Program-made: the position numbers and the translations under genes | Part shown: one piece after another, positions 49,101 through 61,100 of the stretch | Layout: every line of letters begins with the position of its first letter | Numbering within the stretch: the stretch's first letter is position 1 | Notes under the pieces: generated by a model | Database searches by the model: none | What the model was told of the DNA's origin: nothing | The model's input: the letters and a program-made list of their open reading frames with translations, nothing else | DNA from: Arcuatula senhousia | Lineage: Eukaryota > Mollusca > Bivalvia > Mytilida > Mytilidae | Assembly (NCBI GenBank): GCA_963971305.1 | Contig: OZ020317.1 | Location: forward strand, 16,634,001 to 16,698,000 | DNA length: 64,000 nucleotides | Direction of reading: 5' to 3'

Positions 49101-52100
49101 ATACACATGGTTATACCTAGATATCCTTTGCTTCAATTAATAGTTTAATTATGAAAAACAAACTTCAATCATCCTGATCAAATCAGGGATAAAATATCAC
49201 AATAAAAGTCATGACATAGAAGAATAGGAGAACATGTTAACATGCAAGAAAATGATCCAAGTTGAAGAATGTTAATCCAAAGATTATTTCACTCTGACCA
49301 ACTGTCCTAATTACAAGAAATTTCCACAAGATAATCCACAGATTAATAATGATTAAGAAAAGTTAACTTTTTGGCCTCTTACAACTTTAAGATTTACATG
49401 CATAGTTCTCAAACTGAATTCAATGCAAGCTTATAAAAAGAAACTTGTATTTGACAAGTCATGGGCTTTCAATTTTTTGACAGAACACCCTTATCAGGTT
49501 ATAAAACTAGTTAAGTGCAACATTACTGAGTTGTCATGTCTTATAGACCTTAAATCATAGGTGTTCATTGGATGTCTGTATACAACTGATTAGTCAGAAA
49601 GTATGTACCATGCAAGAAAAAAAACTTATGGAACAGTGAATCATTTTTACAAGTAAAGATTTCAAGAAAATCTACCAAAATGTAAATTAGAGGTAAACAA
49701 GTAACTTAAGGGAGTACAAGCTTCATAAATTGAACATTTTCGAGATCCTCGGCTTTTCTCCATTCAAATGCATTAAAAAAATTTCAACATGTTTTCTTAA
49801 TATTTGTTCAGAACTATTAAGAGAAGGTCATAATAAACACCCTATAACAATTTCATTCAATTTTAATTACAATTTCTATGTTTAAACAGAAGACGAACTT
49901 TCAATGTATTTCCTATGAAAAATCTAGAGAAGTTTTTTTCCCCGCCATATTTTTAGGTGCTTATATCTTGAAAACGGCTCCATGTTTTTGAAATTTTTTT
50001 TCATAAAGTCTAGCTATTTTGGGCTATTCTTTCCAAATTTTCTATTCTAAAAAACTTTTAATTACAGAAAATCTCAGGCTTGTACTCCCTTAAGAGTTCT
50101 ATGGCAAAATTTAAATGTGACCCACAAATCAGGCTTTTGTTTTACCTCGTAAGCTTAAATGTACGAATGTTTCATCAAACTTTTCAAGTTTAAGGAAACC
50201 AATTTCTCTCTAAAATGTCTAAAATTTTTCAAAACTTGTGACCTTGACGACCTTTGAATCCAAAAATTGACTGGCTTTGACCTTACCTCATAAGCTTTAA
50301 TGTGATTCTGAAATCTTATTAAGAAACCAATTAAGATAGGCTTAGGAAGGTAACTGAATCCTATACTTCTTTAATTTAGCAGAAAGCTGGGGGACAAGTA
50401 ATGGAAGACATGTGTACATACCTATGGCCAATCTTAGGTGACATATGTTTGTTAGGTTGTGGAATGGTCATATAAACTTGTCCAAGTCCTTCAGCTTTCC
50501 TTGGTTCACCAACATTCCTATAGGGAGTGATTCCTGCTGGACTCCTGAATATCCAGTTACCTTTCCATTCACCACCTTCTGTCTGTTCGTCATTGTTATT
50601 TGACCTTTCAAGGTCGTTTGACCTCTCTTCCTCCTCCATCTCCTCCTCATCCTCTTCCATGATAGGAGCAAGGTTCATTGACAAGAGGTCTGGATCAACC
50701 TCACTAAAACCATAGTCATAATCATCGTCCAGACTTGGTAAATTTACACGAGTATCATCATGGACACGATCAAATGTGTCATAACGTGATGCAAACTCGT
50801 CTCTACTTTCGCTTCGATCGATTTTTTCTTCCTCAATAGGTAGTTCATCTAAATATTCCTCCATCTGGTGAGATTGAGGGTGTGTTCTTGAGGAAGCATC
50901 CATTGCAAAACTCCTCAGTTTTTCAAATTCATTTTCTACATTAGTACTTGAGCTACTAAAACTCCTAACTGATTCAGCCTTCTCATGAATGTCCAATGCT
51001 GAATCCTGAACACTTTGTTGAACATTATATTGAGTCCCACCATCAACATACGCTGGTCTCTCTAACCCTATACGATCATTACACTGAGTCCCTCCATCAA
51101 CATGTACAGGTCTATCAAGCCCTATACGGTCATTAAATTCACACTGGGTCATTTCATTCACAGATCTAGGCCGTTCTGGGGCTATATGATCGTCTAAGAT
51201 CTGACACTGAACTGTTTCATTAACAGACCTTGGTCGTTCTACTCTGTCTCTTTGGTTTCCAGATAAATCACATTGCACTATTTCATTCACAGAATGAGGT
51301 CTGGAGTGAAAACCTGGACTATGAGAGGGATCATACGAATCACTCTGTATAGAAATGTCACTACTATGATGTGGCGATTTATTTTGATTAACATATTGAG
51401 TTTGGCTATTTTTGGCAGTGGATTTGCTATAAATAGTATCACATTTGTCATTATCACTAGTCAATGATTCACTATCATACAGTTGATCACTTCGATCTTC
51501 AGAGAGAGAGGAGTTCCGAGCTTGGTCCACCTCATCTTTACGTCCGTCTAATTCATCCAGACAAAAATCTAAATGATGATCACGTCTATGATTTTCTAGC
51601 ACCTATATCAAATAAATTGAAAATTAATATATAGCTGAGTGGGTGATAGAGTAGATTGATACCCTGAGAAAAGCATTGCAACTGAGTTGCAGCCAAGGTT
51701 GACAATGTCTTTTCGAATTAATAAATTTGAATTAATTTGCACTAATTAGTGTTTGTTAAAATAAGCACTTTGCACGAAATGTTATACTGTCAATTATACA
51801 ACTGACTAGAAATTCCAAATTAAGGCTGTCGCCTTGCAAGCTCGCCGCATGAGAGGGTGATCAATAAATAAAAAAAATTATCATCCACTGGGGTGATAAT
51901 TTACCCTTGTTGCTTTGTTTTTGAATATTCTATATGATAGATTGAATTGTTGAATTAAATTGTTACTAGGAAACAAATTCTAAATTCTCTTAAGTTTCGG
52001 TTGAACAAAAGAATTGGGTTATTTCCCTTTGACAATTTAAAACTGTTCCTTCTTCTATTGCAGGTAATGTTCAAGCAAAAGCAGTTAAAAAGTCACTTTT

Positions 52101-55100
52101 TGTCCCAAGCATGGACTGTTTTTGTTGTTTTTTTTGTGTGTGTATGTGTGTTGTGTGCCTTCAAGAACATATAATTAGAAGTGTCCTATTTAAATATTTG
52201 CTGAGTAACTGCCATAAGAAATCAAATTACCTTAGAGACTACAGCATGAGCTAATTGTTCCTCATAGGATTTGACGGGGTCGGAGGAGTCCTCTGACAAA
52301 GATGAGAGATCTGATACTGCTTCATCTGTACCCTGCTAAATAGAAAGTAGAAATGTTTCTTTATTCTAAACAAGGAGAACAGACATATATTTATCTCAGC
52401 TTCCTGCTAAAATATTATAGAATATGTGTGATAAGACAGCTTCATTTGTGCTTTGCTAAAAGAGAGAGGAAAGCTTGTTTCTAAACAAAGAGAATATGTT
52501 AATGACAGTTGAGTGTGTCACTGCTACATAAGACAAAGGTATATTGGGGTTCATTATTTCTATAAAGCAGTAATGTCTGAATCTTGCAAATGTAAACATG
52601 CTTAAACCTGCAGAGGTACATAAAAGTTCTCAGGAAAGTGAGAATTGTTCATTTTGTAAAGAGTAATGAGATTTTCTGATAAACTTCACTGAAAAATGTA
52701 TCTCAGTTTTTATTTATTAATATGCTAGTTAACAAACTTATAAATTTGCAACTGCCTGATTTGCCTATTCAAAACTGACTCATCAATGATGCTCTAGCCA
52801 AAAGGTTGAAAATGAAATCAACATAAGATTAGAACAAAACCCTTAAAAATGTAAACACTGTGTCCAAACTATGATCATCGTCAACTTTAAGAGGAATCTT
52901 AGGAAAGTTATCCATTTATTGAATAAACAGGCAATACTAATATTTTTACTGAATTTTTCACACACATGAATAAAATTTTACAATTACAAAGCTCTGGCAA
53001 TAAACAAGAGTTAACACTAAAGTATGTTTTGCCTGCCTGCACCATCAGTATATCTTGTTACTTCACTGTACATTTATTTATTTATTGTTTAGATAAAAAA
53101 TGAGTTTAGCTACCATTGGGGCATATGGATATTAAGTATGATTATCCTAGACTTATATAGTTCTTGAGATATAGAGGTGCTCATAAATCTTTACTATTGA
53201 AAACTAATGCGACAGCTGCCGATAAAGTAACATCTTTGTCTTATGCTCCACTTTGCAGGTGAGACCAAATACAAATGAGGACAATTAAACGTACTTGTTT
53301 AAGTTTGATCACAATAGTTAATTCAAACTTATTCACCACTGTATAAAGAGATTTGCAAATGTAACATTTTTGGGGACATTTAAATAAAAAAGTAAATATG
53401 GCACCAATCTTTAGATAATGGTTAGAGGGTTATTTAAACTGAAGTTGTTTCAACTTGATGTGGGAGGATTATATATAAGAGGGTATGGATGGGGGTCCCT
53501 AAAATCTGTATTCTTAAAATTGTTTTGCACCTTTTCTCTATTCTATAATTTTTGTGCCATGATTGTTAATTCCTATACTTTTAATGGTCATTATTCTTTA
53601 TGTTCTTTATTTTTTGGGGCTGTTACTCTTAATCTGAATTGGCTGTTTTTTTCTATTCTTTAAACCCCATACACACCCTCATATAACCTTCAAAGCTTTA
53701 GGAACCTTTAAAGGTCAGAAGAGACATAGCTTTGAAAAGTCTTTTACATAAATATTAACAATTACCCCTAAGGCACCTCTTTTTTATTTCCCTATATCAA
53801 CATTCAAATTTTTACAAAATCATAATTTGATAGATGTCAAAAACTTGTTTATATACATTATTTAAATTTACCTACTATGAAAATTAATGATTTTTGTGCC
53901 GCTGATAATCGTATACTATATTAATCTGGCAGCGATGAAGCCCATTCAGAAATCTCGGTGAAGTTTGGAAGAATTTACATTCTTTCTTTTTGTTAAGAAA
54001 AAATCAAAAGTAAAGAATTTCTTTAACAAAACCAAAGATGATGTTAGAAAACTACTGAAGTGGGATTAAAACCTTTCTGAGGATTGGCCTACTGGGTTTT
54101 GTCACAACCTAATATTGTCATGTCATCATTTCATCTTTCTAAGATGGTTGTTCATCATCAGGATTCTTTTACTTATCATTTAAATATTATACAAATATTT
54201 TGGTATTTTTATGCCCTATCTACAAAAGTAGGGGCAGATAGTGCAAGGGTCTGTTTATGTGACTGTCCATTCCCAAGTTGAGAGATGGGGCATAATGTCT
54301 TTTGTACATATTCTTGATTTGTTTTACTTTATTCTAATTCATACAAGATACATTAGTTTATACAGACTAACAGCTTTATAATATAAAGGTGGCCTTTGGG
54401 TTAACAAATGTCATTTATATAAATTATAAGCAAATGCACGTCGAAACTTGCCGCCACTTCAAAACTCTCTTTAAATATGTTGAAGCTTCTTTTATTTAGC
54501 TCAGATTAGAGTGTTAAAAAAATGTTCAGAAAAAGTTGCACAATCCAATTTATTCTTAATAAACTATTTCAAACTAGACACTGCATGAGAATGTTCTATG
54601 ATTAAATAGTTGTAATTTGTGCATGTCTGACGACAAATGATAGCTTCTCTATTATAGGTGTAAGACAAGCCTTTGTCCTAGATAATGGCCCTTATCAGAA
54701 TACAGTTCATTTAGTTTGTATTTAAACATGTATAATATTTCATTTCTTTGTAACTTTGTGACAATTATTTGTCCTTGGAACAGAATTAAGCATACAGAAT
54801 CATATCACAAATATTTCTGTATAAATTCTATAAAGAGATATGAATACTTTTGTCAGTTTGGGTATGAAGACATAATCTTTGATCTGAACTGCTCAAGATT
54901 TAATTTGCTTCTTTAACTTTGAGGACAGATCAGATAGACGGTAATCAATGGAGATTTTATCAAGTCGCCAAACTTAAAGAATCTAAAATTATGGTTTTAA
55001 ATATTGACCAAATTAAATAAATACACCACAATTAGAATTCTATACAAAGTTGTGCCCTGTATAAATAGTTAGAGTGTAATGGGAAAACTTACAAGTTCAG

Positions 55101-58100
55101 ACAATGACTTTAAAAGAGAGCTTTATTGGTGCAAAAGTTATGCATACTTATGCATAGTTCAAACATTAAATGATCATGTATTCTTCATTAAAAGAACAAC
55201 ATATAATCTACAAGTCCAATTATTTTGGTTTTTAATTTTTTTTGGAAAAAACCAGACTCACACAAGAACATGTCCAAATGACACAATGTCCCACCTACTA
55301 GCATGGAAAATCAACTTATACCTAATGATAACCTGAAATGGGATGGACAATCAAACAATGGACCCAATTGCAAACACTATAAGTCCCTTTACTTTTAAAG
55401 GTGGGGCAGAAAGAAATCAAGACAATTGTAACAAACAGCTATGCCTATCTTGAATATATTTTTATAACCTACAGTACAGAAGTGACTGAAGATGGACGAC
55501 AACACAACATACCATACCTAAGCACTTCTTTTGAGGGTGCATAAAAAGTTAGAAGTCTGTGGAAATGCATTTTAAGGTTACTATTTCAAAACCACTGAAG
55601 ACAATGAATCAGCATTGCATTAAAACTAATCATTTGATGTTTCCATATAAAGAAATATACTGGTAGATGTAAATGTACAAAAAGGTATCTCAACTGATGA
55701 AAAGTTAAATGTAAACAATACACAAAGAATGAATTCCTACTTATTTTTATTTTAAGCGAAGTTTCTGACACTTTTGACACTTTTCATTGTGAATTTCACA
55801 AAGTAACCTAAAAAGGAGCAATTCATTATTCAAAATTCATATGTTGCTTGTTAAAGAGCAATTTTATGTCAAGTTTACAAAACTGCATTCATTCAAGCCA
55901 AAAATATAGGCATAAAAATTAATGAACCAAACTTTTAGCCACTCTCATTGTAAAAATTCTTTCTTTTTAATTTCAAAGTTTAATGTTTGTCAATAAATAT
56001 CCTTTTACATGCATTTTATTGCATACCAAGAGCACATTGTAAGAATTTTAAACCACATTAGTTAAAATTTATGGTTATTATATAGACTGCTGCAGGTAAA
56101 TGTTCTCTTTCTGAAGAAATTCTGATGGATGCTTTTTCAATAGTGAATTTGATGTCATGAACAGACTGAATAGAACCCTGAATAAACAAAACCTTGTCTT
56201 AACAGGTCAAGTTTTTGGACTCTTCTGCTACTTTTTGTATCTCTATAAATCAAACACCTGTTTGTATACTGGAAAAATTCTTCCGTCCATTCAGCAGTTT
56301 TACTGTACATCAATAGTATAATTGAACATTTTACTAGATGGGGCATAAAAATAATAAAGTTACATATTGTAAAGTTCAAATGTCATTTTATCTTTAATAC
56401 AAACCAGATCAAGAGATTCTCCGAGGTTTTCTGACACCAGTTTCGAGATCAATTGTCGTACTTTGTGTGATGTTTCTAGGGGATCATCAGCATTACTATC
56501 AAAACCTGCAACATAACAGGATTATATAGAACCATGAAAGTAGTTTTTCTTGGGTTACCAATTATCATAATTTTCATAGAGTGGAAGGTGGACAACCAGG
56601 AAATTTGACCAAGAGCTTATCTTGAATAAATTGCTTTTATGAATTTGTGATAACAATGAAATTATGAATCCTTAAATACGCATATATTTGCATATATATA
56701 TAAAGTCAAGCAGAGCTCTGTTTTACTAAATATTTTAAAACTATTTGATGGAATTGCATCACATCTTATTATGTATATTCTCAAATTGTACTACCTGTAC
56801 CTCAATATGTAAAGTTAAGTTAAGTACTTTTATAATACATGTGTATACCACCAGTAAGAATCTTACTTTCTTTTACAATTTCCATCCTCTAAGACAAGGC
56901 TGACCAAGAGATCTTACTTACTTTCTATGACAATTTCCATCCTCTGAGACAGGCTGACCAAGAGATCCTTTAACTTTCCTCTATAGTTCATCATAACATC
57001 TCCATCTGTAAAACAAAATCCGAAGCTATAATGAAGGCTTGAAAGCAAAATTTTACTTAAACAGAGACCAGTCGTATCATATCTCACAAGAATTTAAAGT
57101 TACTCAAATGAGGATTGCTGCTACTGCTTATTGGAGTATAGTAATGAAAGAACCTTAGTGACCACGCACATGTACCCCACATGTTCTGCTATAGGACTAT
57201 TTTATTTAATCTTCAAATTTTTGTGAATTAAAAATTTGTGATAACATACACCGCTACATATGCTATACTTTTTGCATACCAAGTGTCGTAAAATTCTGTT
57301 CAGTAGTTTCAGAGGAGTTGCATTCACAAACTGTGATCAGGATATTCTGCAATTTTCTAAGTTAAAATAGCCATAACTCACACAAAAATTTGCGGAACAA
57401 AAATTCCTGGTAATATGCACAACTATATATAATGTACTTCTTGCATACAAAGTTTCAAGAAATTCTGTTCAGTAGTAATAAGAGGAGTTGCTTTCAAAAA
57501 CTGTGATCACAGACGGACAGACCAGTCAAAAACATCATACCCTTCGCAACTTTGTTAGGTGGGGTATAATAATAAACTGTAAACTAACTAACTTTCAAAA
57601 CCAATTGATTTAAAGGTCTTGTTTAAGGAACATTGTCACGAATTAACCCATTTTCTTAATAGTTTAACAAAGATTCCAAAAAAGCCTTAAAAATGCCATC
57701 TGACACAGTCCAACGTGAAATATAGTAGTCGTGAAAATAAATTGGTTTATAGTATCCAGTGAACATTTTCCAGGACACTGAAATCAATATTTAACCTTGC
57801 TTTGATTTTTCCATTACAGCATTGATTTAGTTTTAAGTTGTTTTTTTTTTTTTGTTAAGCCACCATCTAATTTGTTATATGTCCCTCCACTAGGTGCCTG
57901 GTTGTTTTGCCATTTGTTTGTGTCCTTGTCCAAGATCTTATTCACCATTTATCAGGTGAATGTAAGGATGAGCATTTCCAGTTTTTATTCTGAGCTAACT
58001 ATACCTACATGAGGTGTTACTGTAACTACTGTTTACACCATCAGCCAGAAGTTTCTCCAGGGACTTTCTCAGCTCCACCATCAAAGTATCAAATCTACCA

Positions 58101-61100
58101 TGAAACTTTTTCTCTTCTGACGTTTTAGCATTTTCAAATGCTTCCTTATAAATATCTGAAACAAACACATTTCTGTCAGTTATAGGTAAGGTTTAACATA
58201 ATGGTATGCCAAAGGCATGGTTAGATGTATTATTTTTGCCAAGACAGAGTAGAACTTGATGACAAGCTTAAATATTAATAGCAACAAAACCTTTCTTAAT
58301 AATTGAAGACTTTAGGGTTTCTTAGAATCTGATTTTTGAAGTCATCTACTTATTGTCAAGTGACACAAAACATTTATGACATTCTTCATCAAATGTATAA
58401 CAAAGTGAAACCAGTTTTAAATAGCAAATGAGGAATTTTTTTAAAAGAATATGAAACATGTAAAACCATTTGTCACTACTGCAAACATGCACAATATGCT
58501 GAAGTAGATCTAGAATTACCATGATTGATTATGATTAAACAATCTATCAACAATGCAATTACAGAGAAATTGTAACACAGCAAGAGGTGGCAAAATAAAA
58601 TAATTCTTAATTCAGCATGTGCATGATCAATCATTACCTGGTAGTGTTTTATTTCTACAACATCTTGTGAAGATACTGAGTTAAAAATGCTTGAATTCCT
58701 TGTTGGCAAGATATTTGTCACATTTGAATAGATTTTCAATTAACGTTGTATTTAAATGGACAGAGAATGTGCCCCTCAATTCTCCAACTTGTTATTTTTT
58801 TACCCAAGAGACTGATCAAATTTCTAGAACAAGAACCCTTCCATTTACTATTCAGAGTAAGATATTATAAACAAACTTGCTCTATTTGTATCTGGAAATT
58901 GGCTCAATCAGTACAAAGATATTCAACAAGGATGTTTTAATATTCAAATTGTTATATAATTTTTGGTGCCATAAAACCTACCGGTGGTTTAACCAAATCC
59001 CCATTTTTGTTTATATGTCTGTACCTAGTCAGGAAAATTGCAATCTTCAACTTCGTTCTCCAGTATATACGATTCATTTGTTTTTGTCTTCTCTGCTTAT
59101 CTGCTTGATATTGAGCCCTGTTCAGCAGTTTTAATGATACCTTAATTTGTTCCCTATGGTTTGTACTTTCATATTAATACTTGTTATTTATAGCTTTTCC
59201 CACAGATTGTTTGACATTCTTATTGTTGCTATTTATAGATTTGCCCACAGATTGTTTGACATTCTTATTGTTGCTATTTATAGATTTGCCTACAGATTGT
59301 TTGACATTCTTATTGTTGCTATTTATAGATTTGCCCACAGATTGTTTGACATTCTTATTGTTGCTATTTATAGATTTGCCTACAGATTGTTTGACATTCT
59401 TATTGTTGCTATTTATAGATTTGCCTACAGATTTTTTGACATTCTTATTGTTGCTATTTATAGATTTGCCCACAGATTGTTTGCCATTCTTACCTGATAC
59501 TTCCTTCTTCTCTCCATGGTTTGTACTTTCATTTTGATTATTGTTATTTAAAGATTTGCCTACAGGTGGTTTGACTGAAGGACCTAACTGTACTGGATTA
59601 GGAATCACTGGATCAAAGCCTGAAAAAGATACAAAATAATAGTATAATCATGTTACAAATAAAGCATTTTCTGAATGTGTCATCTCTTACTGCTAGGTTG
59701 CAATGTAGGCAATGCATACATCAAGCAACTTAACATTTTTATTCTGATAAAAACATAGACAGGCTGCACAAAACCTTGTAGTCAGAAAACTAGTAAGTTA
59801 AATAGATCAAGCTGCAGTAATTCATCAGAGCATTGTGACAACATTAAATACTTGTCTACAATATATGCAAAATAGTACAAAATTGTAGTATGCCTAGGGT
59901 GTAAATCTCTGATAGGGTAGGATGAATGATGCAAGAAGAACATCCAAACTAAACCTGAAGGTATTTAGACAATGAAAGATAAAACTGACTTTACAAAATT
60001 CAAACTCATACTTTTATATGCATATTAAAAGTAATAAAAAGGTTTGGACTGTAAGAACCTGCAGCTTACTAACAACTTAACCTTCAAAGCCACATTTCCA
60101 TCTTTTTGCTCTAAAAATATAAGACACAAAAAAGTCCCATATTCTGTCTGGTATTCTCAACAATGAAGTTAACACCCTTTGTGCAAACATATCAAAATAC
60201 ACTTAAAAAACCCTAAATGACACATTTTAAGTTCCAAGTTAATCCAACATTAATACAAAGTACTAGTTTCTAATGTTGTCATACTGAAAGCTTAAGTACT
60301 CTTGAAGACCACTTAGGATTCCAATAATATATTACAAAACCAATCATTTCAATCCTTTGTAAAAACTTCAAATTACCTCAAAAGACATCATTAATGTGTT
60401 ACAACTATAACATATATCAATATTTACAGCTTGTAACCAAGATTTGACAATATTTGCATTAAGAATATATGGAAAAACAATATTTCAAAGTTCCCTAAAT
60501 ATCCACTGATATAACATGTATAAGAATAGATGTCAGTGTTATTACTAAAGGAAACAATTTCTAATAAACTCATAAGTAGAATTATAAGTTTTTAAACCAA
60601 TAATGATATAACTTTTACAGTTATAGTTCCAGCTAAAAATATATATGATATGGGAGGGTGTAATATAGTTTAAAAGAGGTTTTGATGTGGAGTGTAACAA
60701 CACAAGGAATGTTGGCAGATGGACAGCCCTATAAGAGGGCTGCGTGTGATGTTTATACATCAAGCACATGACATGCTTCCCAACCTCGCGTCAACACATG
60801 GAAAAGTATCTTCAATCTGATTCTTAGCTAAAGCTATTCTGGGATAGACAGATGAATTGGAACATTGGTAATCCTCTCTTTTAAATACTGTGAATGTGAG
60901 CTGTCAATGACCCACCCTTAAAAATCCCCCAAACTTCAAAAATAACAGATAAACATCTACAAAAATCTTCTGATTGTAACATTTCTATCTACAAACAAGA
61001 TCTTATGGGTAGCTTCAGGCTTATTATAAAACACAAAAGAAAGATCACATTTCATTTAAAAACCATCCTGCTTTGTAAAAAACTTCAATCAAAACACTGG

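Noticed and set aside
59174..59493. Including the 45-bp repeats as part of Ig exon 2
   Set aside because: The TCAG/GTAAGA donor at 59494 joins exon 3 in frame, whereas read-through ends at a stop. Kept only as a possible retained-intron form.
59147..59537. Two plus-strand repetitive open frames of about 117 codons (RLFDILIVAIYRFA-type units)
   Set aside because: Shadow of the 45-bp minisatellite on the opposite strand; no splice sites or homology.
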